Shown here piece by piece: positions 1 through 8,553 of a DNA stretch of 64,000 nucleotides. The stretch is from Deinococcus cellulosilyticus NBRC 106333 = KACC 11606. GTDB taxonomy: Bacteria; Deinococcota; Deinococci; Deinococcales; Deinococcaceae. Position 1 is the stretch's first letter. Every line of letters starts with the position of its first letter. The translations under genes and the position numbers were made by a program. The stretch spans positions 112,105 through 176,104 of the forward strand of contig NZ_BJXB01000012.1 in NCBI RefSeq assembly GCF_007990775.1. Reading direction: 5' to 3'. The notes beneath the pieces are model-generated. The model did no database searches, was not told where the DNA came from, and was given only the letters and a program-made list of their open reading frames with translations.

Positions 1-1412
1 ACCAGTTCTCCGGTGGTGGGGCCTAACAGGGCCTCTCCTTCTTCAGGGTAAATCTCAATGGACATGCCAAGCATGGGCACCTGAAGCTCTGCCGGGTGCA
101 CTTCGGCCAGCGGATTTCCTCCCAGGAAGCATCCGCAGAGGTCGGTCCCTCCCGAGATGGAACTCAGGTGCAGGTCTCTCTTGATGTGGTCGTAAACGTA
201 CTGAAAGCCCTCCTCTGACAGGGGTGAACCTGTGGAGGCCATCGTCCTGAGGGCAGAGAGGGGGTATGTGCTTTTTGGGGAAAGCTCCAGTTTCCTCAAG
301 GATTCAATCCATTTTGCAGACACCCCCAGAAAAGTCAGCTGTTCCTGCTCTGCAATTTTGAACAATCGCTCCGGTCCAGGCTGGAAGGGAGATCCGTCGT
401 ACAGCACGATGGTGGCCTTGCTGGCGAGGGCTGTGACCAGCCAGTTCCACATCATCCATCCGGTGGTGGTGTAGTACATCACCCGGTCCCCGGCCTGAAT
501 GTCGCAGTGCAACTGGTGTTCTTTCAGGTGGTTCAGCAAAATGCCCCCGGCCCGGTGCACGATGCACTTTGGCTTCCCGGTGGTTCCACTGGAATACAGG
601 ATGTACAGCGGATGGTTGAATTCAAAGGCCTGTGCTTCTGGAATGTCCAGGTCGTTTTCCAGTGCAGCAGAAAAGAGCTTTGCCCGGTCCAGGCCAGAGA
701 GGTCCGGGGTTTCAGACTGGTATCCAATCACCAGCACTTCCCGCACGGTGGGAAGCCCGGCCACAATCTCAGCCAGTTTGCCCATGCACTGCTGGGGCTT
801 GCCGTTGTAGGTGTACCCATCTGCAGCCACCAGAACCACAGGTTCAATCTGTCCGAAACGGTCCAGAACCCCATCCACCCCAAAATCAGGGGAGGTGGAG
901 GAATAAATGGCCCCGATTCGTGCAGCCGCAAGCGAAGTGATCACGGCCTCGATGCAGTTGGGAATCCAGGCCGCCACCCGGTCTCCTGGCTTCACACCTG
1001 CATGCCTCAGGTATGCAGAGAGTTTCTCCACCTGTTTTCGCAGGTCATCCCAGCTGAGGCTTCTTCTGCGCCCGGATTCCGCATGTTCCACGATGGCCTC
1101 GCCGGGACCGCTGTGGCGCAGGACATTCTCGGTGAAATTCAATCTGGCATCGGGGAAAAAGCGGGACAGCATCATGCCTTCCGTTTCATCCAGCACCCTC
1201 TCTCCCCGGGTCTCGGCCTGGATCTGCACAAAATTCCACAGGAAAGGCCAGAACACCTCTGCACGCTCCAGTGCGAAACGGTTCAGGTCGGTGTAAGTCT
1301 GGAAATGCACTCCTGCTTCCTGCTCCAGCTGCTTCCAGAACGTGTGAAGCAGCGTTTTTTGAATGCGCTCGGGTCCGGGCACCCAGAGCGCGTGGCTCGA
1401 TTGTGTTGTCAT
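1..1412 (-). CDS. Acetoacetate-CoA ligase (acetoacetyl-CoA synthetase), 3' end cut by window
   Basis: The reading frame is open from an ATG at 1412 down to the window edge, so about 470 N-terminal residues are present and the C-terminus lies outside. Residues 273-281 read YSSGTTGKP, the AMP/phosphate-binding loop of the ANL (acyl-CoA synthetase) superfamily. The early WVPGPERI and later MYYTTTGWMMWNW stretches match acetoacetate-CoA ligases rather than acetyl-CoA synthetase. The enzyme activates acetoacetate with ATP and CoA in the cytoplasm. No ribosome binding site is visible; a TATATT hexamer (1419-1424 on the minus strand) ends 6 bases before the ATG, which suggests a leaderless transcript. 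The 3-hydroxybutyrate dehydrogenase at 43.9 kb would supply its substrate, but the two are not linked. The product is firm; the exact chain-length preference is inferred. Confidence 0.9.
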   Translation of the reverse strand, partial: MTTQSSHALWVPGPERIQKTLLHTFWKQLEQEAGVHFQTYTDLNRFALERAEVFWPFLWNFVQIQAETRGERVLDETEGMMLSRFFPDARLNFTENVLRHSGPGEAIVEHAESGRRRSLSWDDLRKQVEKLSAYLRHAGVKPGDRVAAWIPNCIEAVITSLAAARIGAIYSSTSPDFGVDGVLDRFGQIEPVVLVAADGYTYNGKPQQCMGKLAEIVAGLPTVREVLVIGYQSETPDLSGLDRAKLFSAALENDLDIPEAQAFEFNHPLYILYSSGTTGKPKCIVHRAGGILLNHLKEHQLHCDIQAGDRVMYYTTTGWMMWNWLVTALASKATIVLYDGSPFQPGPERLFKIAEQEQLTFLGVSAKWIESLRKLELSPKSTYPLSALRTMASTGSPLSEEGFQYVYDHIKRDLHLSSISGGTDLCGCFLGGNPLAEVHPAELQVPMLGMSIEIYPEEGEALLGPTTGEL

Positions 1413-1503
1413 GCCCTCAATATAACCTGCCCATGTTCCAAAAAGGGAACAGGAAGAAGAGCCGTCACGGTGAACGCAAAGTCGCTGAGGGGTCGATGTC
1501 CTT

Positions 1504-1687
1504 GCAGAAAGCGGTCAGCCATCAGCTTTCAGCCGTCAGCACCCGAACACGACTGCGCTCACTTCAGCGAGAAAAATCAACTGATTTCTCCTCCAGTACA
1601 GGGCAAATCTTTGTGTGGCCTGTTGAGAAAGCATCAAACAATATTTTGCCGATCGCTGATCGCTGACGGCTGAAAGCTTTCTGGAGT
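1504..1687. repeat. Intergenic repeat, family A, copy 1
   Basis: This gene-free stretch between the ligase and the GntR gene is bounded by inverted copies of a degenerate motif: GTCAGCCATCAGCTTTCAGC near 1514 and its reverse type GCTGACGGCTGAAAGC near 1662. The core holds GCATCAAACAATATTTTGC. A diverged copy lies at 10831-11000 in the opposite orientation, with the matching words ATCAGC, CAGCAAAA and TTTGATGC. The layout is that of a short non-autonomous element (MITE-like). No protein is encoded. Confidence 0.6.
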
Positions 1688-1724
1688 GACATGTGCCTCC
1701 AGCAATAGAGGTCTACCCTGTCCT

Positions 1725-2396
1725 TCAGGGCTCCGGAAGGTTCATCAGTCGGGCCACACTGCTGGTCCAGTTGGCGGCCAGTGCGGTTCGGGCTTCTGCC
1801 AGATCGGGTGTTTTCAGGGCGTCCAGCAGGTGGTGGTGCTCTGTCACACTCGGGGCCGAGCTTCCCTGAGTGCGGTAATAGTACCATTCCAGACGCATCA
1901 GTCGGGTTTTCAGCTCGGTGACGATCTTGCGCAATTCCGGGTTGCCACTTCTTTCCAGAAGCACCCCGTGAAAGGTCTCATCGGCTTGCAGGGCAGTGCG
2001 AGAATCCTTGACGGAAAGGGCTTCCTGAAACCTCTGGTTGGCCTCATCCATCTTTTGCAGGTCTGCTTCGGTGAGATTGAGGAAGGCCAGTTGCAAGGCC
2101 AGATCTTCCAGGTGGGCAATGATGGGGTAGGTGTGCTGACTGTTTTTCAGGTTGAGGGGGGCAACCCGGGTCCAGCGGTTCTTGGCGGTTTCGATCAGGC
2201 CTTCGTCTTCCAGGCGGCGCAGGGCTTCCCGGATGGGAGTGCGGCTGACCCCGAGTTTCAGGGCCAGTTCCTGGTCCCGGATGTTTTCTCTGGGGGCCAG
2301 GGTGCCCTCGATGATCCAGGTCTTCAAAGTCCGGTACACTTCCTCTCTGGCAAGGGCACGTTTCAGAGGGGCCTGGTCTGCGGGGATGGGTGACAT
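1725..2396 (-). CDS. GntR-family transcriptional regulator (FadR/FCD type)
   Basis: A 223-residue cytoplasmic regulator. The N-terminal 75 residues form the GntR winged helix with the signature LGVSRTPIREALRRLEDEGL. The rest is an all-helical FCD-type ligand domain with D/H metal-ligand candidates (ADETFHGVLL and TEHHHLLDAL). I start it at the ATG at 2396, because a TACATT -10 hexamer (2404-2409, minus) ends 7 bases upstream and no Shine-Dalgarno is present; a TTG at 2405 is the alternative. It is divergent from azlCD, so the simplest reading is that it controls that exporter and itself in response to an amino or keto acid. The ligand is unknown. Confidence 0.9.
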   Translation of the reverse strand: MSPIPADQAPLKRALAREEVYRTLKTWIIEGTLAPRENIRDQELALKLGVSRTPIREALRRLEDEGLIETAKNRWTRVAPLNLKNSQHTYPIIAHLEDLALQLAFLNLTEADLQKMDEANQRFQEALSVKDSRTALQADETFHGVLLERSGNPELRKIVTELKTRLMRLEWYYYRTQGSSAPSVTEHHHLLDALKTPDLAEARTALAANWTSSVARLMNLPEP

Positions 2397-2403
2397 CTGC
2401 TTC

Positions 2404-2448
2404 AATGTAGCACATTCCCATTTTGTATCGTAATATGTAATATATTAC
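2404..2448. promoter_or_regulatory. Divergent GntR/azl control region
   Basis: An AT-rich gap between the two divergent genes. It holds the -10 hexamer TACATT of the GntR gene (2404-2409, minus) and a perfect 12-base palindrome GTAATATATTAC at 2437-2448, which is a candidate GntR operator. The operator role is inferred from position and symmetry only. Confidence 0.45.
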
Positions 2449-2488
2449 TGAAGAGGGCAGGCGAGGAGCTGCTGCCCAGAGGTGAACG

Positions 2489-2527
2489 ATGAACAAACAC
2501 ACATGGACCTTTGCAGGTGAGGCATGA
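2489..2527 (+). CDS. Possible 12-residue leader peptide of azlCD
   Basis: The ATG at 2489 is preceded by AGAGGTGA and opens a 12-codon frame (MNKHTWTFAGEA). Its TGA overlaps the azlC start as ATGA. The arrangement would couple azlC translation to the leader. The peptide is not rich in branched-chain residues, so classical attenuation is not supported. It could be a chance frame. Confidence 0.3.
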   Translation: MNKHTWTFAGEA

Positions 2528-3213
2528 CCCTGACCCTCAGGCACTCCGATTTCAGGCTTGGATTTCTGGCCATTGTTCCATTGTGGATTGGTTTTCTGCC
2601 CTTTGCCATTTCCTATGCCCTGATCGCCCGTTCTGCTGGACTCTCCCTGTGGGAAACACAACTGATGAGCCTCACCGTTTTTTCTGGAGGCGCACAGTTC
2701 ACAGCTGCAGGCATGTTCCTGCAACAGGCCAACATTTTCAGCATTGTGCTCACCACCTTTCTGCTCAATGCCCGTCACCTGCTGTACGGTCTTTCGGTCA
2801 GCCAGAACCTGAAGCTCTCCCCCCTTCAGAGAACCAAAGCAGCCTGGGTGCTCACCGATGAAGCTTTCGGGGTGACGGCCAACGCCCACTATCCCAGCTA
2901 CGCCTACCTGATGGGTGCCAGCATGAGCGTTTTTGTGAGCTGGAACGTCTTCACCCTGGTGGGTGCCCTGCTGGGAAACAGCATTCCCGATCCCCTCAAA
3001 TACGGGGTGGATTTTGTGTTCCCTCTGGCTTTCCTGGCCCTGCTGATGCCCACCCTCAAAGACCGTCCGGCCTTTCTGGTGGCTGGCTTCAGTGCTTTGC
3101 TGGCCCTGTTCCTGCAAAAAGCTCTGCATCTGCCAGGAGGGGTCAGTGTGCTGCTGGTGGGCATTCTGGGCAGTCTGCTGGGGGCCTTCCTCACGTACAG
3201 GGAGAAACCATGA
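2524..3213 (+). CDS. azlC: AzlC-family branched-chain amino acid exporter, large subunit
   Basis: A 229-residue membrane protein of the AzlC/LIV-E family. The N-terminal segment with FAISYALIARSAGLS and the LMSLTVFSGGAQF motif are family hallmarks. Hydrophobic segments appear at roughly residues 15-40, 55-85, 130-155, 160-180 and 185-220. AGGTGAGG precedes the ATG. Together with AzlD it exports branched-chain amino acids or analogues across the cytoplasmic membrane. The azlD start overlaps its stop by four bases (ATGA), so the two are translationally coupled. Substrate is inferred from the family. Confidence 0.92.
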   Translation: MTLTLRHSDFRLGFLAIVPLWIGFLPFAISYALIARSAGLSLWETQLMSLTVFSGGAQFTAAGMFLQQANIFSIVLTTFLLNARHLLYGLSVSQNLKLSPLQRTKAAWVLTDEAFGVTANAHYPSYAYLMGASMSVFVSWNVFTLVGALLGNSIPDPLKYGVDFVFPLAFLALLMPTLKDRPAFLVAGFSALLALFLQKALHLPGGVSVLLVGILGSLLGAFLTYREKP

Positions 3214-3506
3214 ATGCTGCCTTGACCATCCTGATGATGTTCCTGGTCACCTATGCCACCCGCCTTGCTGGCCTCAGTCTGGGCAATGCAAAAGTGCCTG
3301 GGTTCTGGTTGCACTTCCTGAAGTTCATTCCAGTCAGTGTGTTCACCGCTCTGGTGGTGCTGAATTTCGGCTCGGAAAACAGGGAACTCCCGGTTCGCCT
3401 GATCGCAGCGCTTGTGGCAGGAGGCGTGTTTTATTTTCACAGGCAACTCTGGAGCTGCATTCTGGTCGGGATGGTGGTGTTCTGGGGGCTCAGGACACTG
3501 CTCTGA
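3210..3506 (+). CDS. azlD: AzlD-family exporter, small subunit
   Basis: A 98-residue, four-helix membrane protein with the AzlD features TYATRLAGLSLG near residue 10 and a FLKFIPVSVFTALVV second helix. Its length is typical of AzlD. It is expected to form the two-component exporter with AzlC, whose gene overlaps it by ATGA. A rho-independent terminator follows at 3527-3554, closing the operon. Confidence 0.9.
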   Translation: MNAALTILMMFLVTYATRLAGLSLGNAKVPGFWLHFLKFIPVSVFTALVVLNFGSENRELPVRLIAALVAGGVFYFHRQLWSCILVGMVVFWGLRTLL

Positions 3507-3526
3507 GCCTCACGCTTCAACAGAAG

Positions 3527-3554
3527 AGCACCGGGCGAAAACCCGGTGCTGTTT
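3527..3554 (+). terminator. Terminator after azlCD
   Basis: A perfect 9-bp stem AGCACCGGG / CCCGGTGCT with loop CGAAAA, followed by GTTTC. It lies between the converging azlD and lipoprotein genes and could serve both. Confidence 0.75.
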
Positions 3555-3563
3555 CACTTGCAG

Positions 3564-4076
3564 TCAAAGCTTGCGAATGGTGTACGTGTTGTTGCTGTAA
3601 CCGGCAGAAGGGCTGGTGTTGCACCCACTGCTGTAATACCTGGAGGTGACGGTCCATCCGCTGGGCAGGCTGGACAGGGCACACACTCCACTGAGCTGGG
3701 TCTTCCCAGCCGTGTTCACCAGATTGTAGGTGTTGTAGCGGTAACTGGCGTAAGCACTGGTGTTGCACCCACTGTTGAAATAATAGCCTGTGACCACCCA
3801 TCCACTGGGCGGGTAGGTCACATCGCAGGCCCCATTGAAGGTGCTTCTGCCCGCGAGGTTCTCTATGGTGTAGGTGTTGTATTCGCTTCCTGCATACGGA
3901 CTGGTTCGGCAACCATACGAATAATAAATGGAAGTGACTGCATGACCGGAAGGCAGGACCTGTGAAGAACAGATGGCCGTTCCCTGGGTGCTGATGTTCT
4001 GGGCTGGCTCTGCAGGAACTTGCTTGCCACATGCAGCGAGCAAAAGGCCCAGAGCGAACAGAAGTGGTTTTTTCAT
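3564..4076 (-). CDS. Repeat-containing small lipoprotein of unknown function
   Basis: A 170-residue predicted lipoprotein. The start at 4076 is chosen because TGGAGATCC precedes it and the product begins MKKPLLFALGLLLAAC, a signal peptide with lipobox LLAAC. The mature part is three repeats of about 45-48 residues, each with a Cys, a PSGW/H-x-VTS-x-YY block, a second SGC (YGC in repeat 1), and an NTYTI-type block. Two cysteines per repeat suggest one disulfide per repeat. It probably sits on the cell surface. I do not recognise the family. The repeat pattern is also visible in the DNA. Confidence 0.75.
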   Translation of the reverse strand: MKKPLLFALGLLLAACGKQVPAEPAQNISTQGTAICSSQVLPSGHAVTSIYYSYGCRTSPYAGSEYNTYTIENLAGRSTFNGACDVTYPPSGWVVTGYYFNSGCNTSAYASYRYNTYNLVNTAGKTQLSGVCALSSLPSGWTVTSRYYSSGCNTSPSAGYSNNTYTIRKL

Positions 4077-4492
4077 GGATCTCCATTCTGGATTTCGCAC
4101 AGCATAAACCTGCCATCAGGGCCTGGGGTCAACCCTGATGGCTGTCAGGAACTGTCTGACAGGAGGTCAAACCCTGACGGTCATTCTGGTGCTGTGTCTG
4201 CGAAAACCGATCACATCGTATGTAGAAATGTAACAATTTTGCATCAATGAATTCCAGGTCTTTCTTCTGGGGATTCTCCCTGGACAATGTCCATGAGGGG
4301 GTGCACAACAGGATGCTCTTCATTTTCATCCCAGAGATCCACTTCTGGTTTTGAACCAATTTTATTGATCCAATTCAAGTCGAGCTGGAACGGTACACAT
4401 TGACTCGGTTCAGCAATCGGAAGAACTGAGGTGTTCAAAGTGCAACTGGACACCACCTGCAGAAAAACACCCGGAAATTTTTGTCACACATG
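4077..4492. other. Gene-free stretch
   Basis: No supported gene. The open frames here have poor codon use and no start signals. A 7-bp inverted repeat (CTGTCAG at 4142 and CTGACAG at 4156) is the only structure I see; its role is unknown. Confidence 0.5.
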
Positions 4493-4522
4493 TTACAAAA
4501 GTGTAATTGTTAGGGCTAGAAT
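4493..4522 (+). promoter_or_regulatory. Candidate promoter of the diguanylate cyclase gene
   Basis: TTACAA (4493-4498) and TAGAAT (4517-4522) are separated by 18 bases, a reasonable sigma-70 type spacing. The nearest downstream gene is the GGDEF gene at 4686. Confidence 0.4.
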
Positions 4523-4529
4523 GGAGGGC

Positions 4530-4685
4530 ATGCGGAATGAGATGCTGTTTTCCACAAAGACGCCTTCCACTTCATTTCACGTCTCAACACGTCCCCTGAA
4601 GTGGGCTGGCAAACCTTCTGAGCAGATCTGTCCTGTCGTGTGCTGGAATGGCACTTTCTCCCTGATCTTCTTCCTGCACCTCTGA
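4530..4685 (+). CDS. Possible 51-residue upstream open frame
   Basis: An ATG at 4530, just after GGAGGGC and the candidate promoter, opens a 51-codon frame whose TGA is directly followed by the ATG of the GGDEF gene (TGAATG). The cyclase gene has no ribosome binding site of its own, so coupling is possible. The product resembles nothing I know, ends in a hydrophobic SLIFFLHL stretch, and the spacing from GGAGG to ATG is very short. It may be only leader sequence. Confidence 0.25.
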   Translation: MRNEMLFSTKTPSTSFHVSTRPLKWAGKPSEQICPVVCWNGTFSLIFFLHL

Positions 4686-5903
4686 ATGTCCTCCCATCCT
4701 TCTCCCCTGAACCGCTCTGCAAGACCCTCCATGCCCCATCCAGTCCTCAAGCATCTCCAGAACTTGCTCCTGCTCGATACATCCACCGTGTGCAGCCTGT
4801 TTATGCTGCTGACCGTTGGGTTTTCAGTGGCCCAGATGCATCCAAATCACCCACATTTCTCCTGGATCTGGGGAGGCCTGATGGGAATTTTGCTGGGCCT
4901 CCGACGGATGGCTTCAAAGAGAAGGTCACAGAGAAAACTCTACATTTCAGACACACTTCTTGCTCTGGGATGGACCCTTTATGGACTGGTGATGCCTCTG
5001 GGCAATGGACTGTCAGCAGCAACCACCCTCCTGATGGTGTCCAGTTTGCACGTCCTGGGTCAGCCTGGAGCTTCGCTCAAACAAAATGCCATCCACCTGT
5101 CCCCTCTGTTCTTTCTGTTGGCTCAACTGCTTTTGCGTCTGCCTGACCACCCGGATCATCTGGCCCTGGGGATCTTGCTTGCAGGGTGGAGTGGAGGTCT
5201 TCTGCTGATTCAGCAGCACCTGCGCCACAACCGAAAACAGGCCCTGGTACGTGAGCGCAGCCAGCACCAGGCCTTCAGACAACTTCAGGAGGCACACGAC
5301 CAGTTGCAGCTCAAAAACGAGCACCTGCAACACTCCAGGAAACGTCTGCAACAGGCCCTGAAGTCCAGCCAGCAACTGGCCTCCACAGACGCCCTCACAG
5401 GGTGCCTCAACCGAAGGGGCATGATGCGACACCTGAAACAGCACTTTGCTCCTCAAACGCTTCAGGGTGCACTGCTGATGCTGGACCTGGACCACTTCAA
5501 GAAAATCAACGACCAGCACGGACATCCCTTTGGCGATCTGGTGCTGAAAACCATGGTGCAGCGCATAGAAATGCTCATCCGTACCGGGGATGTGGTTGTC
5601 AGGTACGGCGGAGAAGAATTCCTGTGCATTCTCCCAGATGCCTCACTTGATGACGCTTGCACCCTCGCTGAACGCCTGCGCCAGATGGTGGCCTGTGCTC
5701 CGGTGGTGGAGGATGGCCATTCCCAGTGGGTCACGGTGTCCATCGGGGTGACGGTTTTTGATGCGCAAGAAGAGCTTCAAACGGCCATTGAACGGGCAGA
5801 TCAGGCCATGTATCAGGCCAAAGGCTCAGGACGCAATCGGGTGAAGGTCCTTTCCCCAACAGCAAGAAAACCCCTCAGGACAGTTCCTCCTGCAATGTCC
5901 TGA
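4686..5903 (+). CDS. Membrane diguanylate cyclase (GGDEF)
   Basis: A 405-residue protein with about six hydrophobic segments in residues 25-180, a coiled-coil linker at about 185-235, and a C-terminal GGDEF domain. The active-site loop reads RYGGEEF (GGEEF at 308-312), and RTGD lies five residues upstream, which matches the RxxD inhibitory site. It should make c-di-GMP from two GTP, with the membrane part as sensor. I start it at the ATG at 4686; an ATG at 4731 is possible and neither has a clear ribosome binding site. Its 3' end overlaps the convergent GGDEF gene by 29 bases. Confidence 0.9.
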   Translation: MSSHPSPLNRSARPSMPHPVLKHLQNLLLLDTSTVCSLFMLLTVGFSVAQMHPNHPHFSWIWGGLMGILLGLRRMASKRRSQRKLYISDTLLALGWTLYGLVMPLGNGLSAATTLLMVSSLHVLGQPGASLKQNAIHLSPLFFLLAQLLLRLPDHPDHLALGILLAGWSGGLLLIQQHLRHNRKQALVRERSQHQAFRQLQEAHDQLQLKNEHLQHSRKRLQQALKSSQQLASTDALTGCLNRRGMMRHLKQHFAPQTLQGALLMLDLDHFKKINDQHGHPFGDLVLKTMVQRIEMLIRTGDVVVRYGGEEFLCILPDASLDDACTLAERLRQMVACAPVVEDGHSQWVTVSIGVTVFDAQEELQTAIERADQAMYQAKGSGRNRVKVLSPTARKPLRTVPPAMS

Positions 5904-8367
5904 AGGTTGCACGGTTGCGCCCGGCATGTTTGCTCTCATAGAGGGCCTCGTCGGCCTTTTTGATCAGGGAGTGGGGAGTCACGTCATCATGGTCTTGCAC
6001 GATGGCACTGATCACCCCGATGCTGAGGGTGACGTGTGAGGCCACTTTTGAGAATGCATGCGGCAGATTGAGCAGATGCAGCTCATTTTGCATGCGCTGA
6101 ACCAGCAACTCTGCCTGCTCGGGTCCGGTGTTGGGGAGCACCATGGCGAATTCCTCTCCCCCATAGCGGGCCACCACATCTCCTGCCCGCCTGAACATGG
6201 CTTTCAGCATGGCCCCCACCTGCCTGAGGCACTGGTCCCCTTCCGGGTGGCCGTAGTTGTCGTTGTACAGCTTGAAAAAATCGATGTCACAGAGGATCAG
6301 GGTGAGGTACTGGTTGCTGCGCCGGGCCCGGCGGATCTCCAGGGCAAACAGCTCATCGAAGTGACGGCGGTTGGAAAGTCCGGTCAGACCGTCCTGGGTG
6401 GCCAGACGGGTCAGCATCTCGTTGGCCTCTGCGAGTTCTCGGGTGCGTTCGAGGATGCGCTGCTCCAGCACTGCATTGGCTTCTCTGAGTTGCTCGGCCT
6501 GCAGGGCATTTTCGGCGTAAAGGCGGGCATTGGAGAGGGTGAGGCCCGCGCGGTCTGCCAGGTTCTGCAGGAGGGTCTGGTCCTCGGTGGTGTAGGGCCG
6601 ATCCTGCTCCAAACGCATCAGGGTGATGGCTCCTGTGACCCGCCCATGCACCCGCATGGGCACGGACATGGCCGCATACACTTCATGGGTGTCAAAAAAT
6701 GGAGCCAGTTCCTGCTTGAAACGGTAACGGTTCTGGCTGGCCACCATGTTGTTGAGCACCACTGCTTCACCTGAGCGGAAAACCTCTCCACTGAGCCCGG
6801 TGTTCACGCTCAGCAGGCGGTCTCCCATCAGGAATTGCACCTGCTCACGCACTCGGGGATCTTCATGGTACACGGCTGCAAGGTGAGTGAATCCTGGTTT
6901 TTCAGAGAGTTGCACAACCATGCACATGTCCCCGATCAGGCGCACCAGATTACGGGTGATGGCCCCCAGGGCAGCATCTGGAACAAGCCCCACATCGGCG
7001 AGTTCCCGGGACACCCGATCCAGAATCTCCATGCGGTACAGGCGCTCGGTCCTTTCTTGCTCCACCCTTTTTTGCTCGGAGATGTCCATGGTCGCCCCGA
7101 TCATGCGGGCAGGGTTGCCCTGCGGGTCTCGCAGAACCACACCCCGGTCGTACACGTCGGCATAACTGCCGTCTGCTTTGCGCATCCGGTACTGCTGGGA
7201 CCAGATGGGACCCGATCCTGCAATGGCAAAACGAAGGCTGCGACGAACCTCTTCACGGTCCTCTGGATGCACCAGGTTTTCCCAGTGGTCCACGTGGGCA
7301 GGTGCCTCCCTGTGTCCGAACACGACTGAAAAGTTATCGTTCCACCACAGGGTGTCGGTCTGCAGGTTCCATTCCCACATCACATCGCTGGTGACCCGTG
7401 AGACAATCTCGAAACGTTCATGGCTTTCCCGCAGGTCTTTTTCGGACTGCATGCGCACGGTCACATCCCGCAGGAACATGATCACACTGTCTTCGTTTAA
7501 GGAAACCACCCTGGACTCAAAGGTGCGCAGCCCGTGGGCGGGATGGCGGAATTCCATTTCATAGGTCTGCATGCCATATCCCGAGCGCGCCCAGCTGATC
7601 GCCTGCATGGTCTGGTCGATGCTTTTTGAGGTGAGCATTTCATGGATGCGTTTGCGCAAAAGGGCTTCTGGTCTGGAGGGCCAGTTGGCCTGTTCTCCGA
7701 TGCTCACATCCAGAATCATGCCTTCAGGCGAAAGACGAAAAACAATGTCTGGGAGGGCTTCCAGAATGGCACGGTTTCGGGCCTCTGAGGTTTCAAACGC
7801 CCGAATGGACTTCTCTTTCTGTTGTGAAGCCACTTTCACGGCTTCCTCGGCCCGGTGAAACAGCAGCAGCATGGCCCTTTGCAATATGACTGCTGTCAGG
7901 AGAATCACAATCTCGGTCAGCCAGATGGATGCAGGAGGATGGCGGAATTCAAAATGCAGCACCTTCAACTGCTGCAACACCAGCACGGTCAGGACACCGC
8001 CCAGAGCCAGGCCCGTGTACCAGACTGCAGCTTTCCTGCCCAGCAGGGCGAAGCTTCCACCAATCAAAAGCACCCACGCTCCCAGCAAGGGCGAGAACAC
8101 CCCTGTGGTGCTCGCCATGAACACCAGCAGCATCAGGCCCATGCCACCAAGCGCAATGACACTGGTCCAGAAAAGCGGGGCTTTCTTGTTCTGCAGGTAG
8201 ACCACAGCACTGAGGGCACCGAGCAGGAGCATTCCAGCAAACCACAACCATGAGGTGTAGGAGTCGTAGATGAATTGCAGGGCCCCGAGCGCCGCAATCA
8301 CTTCAAAGAGCAGGACCACCATCCACGGGGACAGTCTGGGCTGGGCGGGGGTTGCGGGAATGGCCAT
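5875..8367 (-). CDS. Membrane PAS-PAS-GAF-GGDEF diguanylate cyclase
   Basis: An 830-residue protein. I start it at the ATG at 8367, preceded by AGGTGA at 8 bases; the frame stays open further upstream without a plausible start. Order of parts: about five membrane helices (residues 15-165), a short coiled coil, a PAS domain (about 195-310) with EALPDIVFRLSPEG, a second PAS/PAC (about 310-435) ending in MIGATMDISEQK, a GAF domain (about 450-620), a coiled coil, and GGDEF with GGEEF at 736-740 and RAGD as inhibitory site. It should synthesise c-di-GMP under control of redox, ligand or membrane signals. The last 29 bases overlap the neighbouring cyclase gene on the other strand. Confidence 0.92.
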   Translation of the reverse strand: MAIPATPAQPRLSPWMVVLLFEVIAALGALQFIYDSYTSWLWFAGMLLLGALSAVVYLQNKKAPLFWTSVIALGGMGLMLLVFMASTTGVFSPLLGAWVLLIGGSFALLGRKAAVWYTGLALGGVLTVLVLQQLKVLHFEFRHPPASIWLTEIVILLTAVILQRAMLLLFHRAEEAVKVASQQKEKSIRAFETSEARNRAILEALPDIVFRLSPEGMILDVSIGEQANWPSRPEALLRKRIHEMLTSKSIDQTMQAISWARSGYGMQTYEMEFRHPAHGLRTFESRVVSLNEDSVIMFLRDVTVRMQSEKDLRESHERFEIVSRVTSDVMWEWNLQTDTLWWNDNFSVVFGHREAPAHVDHWENLVHPEDREEVRRSLRFAIAGSGPIWSQQYRMRKADGSYADVYDRGVVLRDPQGNPARMIGATMDISEQKRVEQERTERLYRMEILDRVSRELADVGLVPDAALGAITRNLVRLIGDMCMVVQLSEKPGFTHLAAVYHEDPRVREQVQFLMGDRLLSVNTGLSGEVFRSGEAVVLNNMVASQNRYRFKQELAPFFDTHEVYAAMSVPMRVHGRVTGAITLMRLEQDRPYTTEDQTLLQNLADRAGLTLSNARLYAENALQAEQLREANAVLEQRILERTRELAEANEMLTRLATQDGLTGLSNRRHFDELFALEIRRARRSNQYLTLILCDIDFFKLYNDNYGHPEGDQCLRQVGAMLKAMFRRAGDVVARYGGEEFAMVLPNTGPEQAELLVQRMQNELHLLNLPHAFSKVASHVTLSIGVISAIVQDHDDVTPHSLIKKADEALYESKHAGRNRATFRTLQEELS

Positions 8368-8553
8368 GCGCAAGATCACCTGACTCCTGGGAATAAAAGG
8401 CGGCTGGACACAGAGGAAAGGGCCAGGGTTGGAAACGTCAATCTGGTGATCCCAATTGTAACCTGTCAGGTGCAGTTTGTTCTTCATGCATCGGGGGAAT
8501 CCCTTACACAGCTGGTCCAACTGGTCCCACTGCTCCCTGAAACACCATGTGAA

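Noticed and set aside
507..1673. 388-residue open frame on the plus strand
   Set aside because: It is antisense to the acetoacetate-CoA ligase gene, whose minus-strand frame carries the YSSGTTGKP motif and runs to the window edge.
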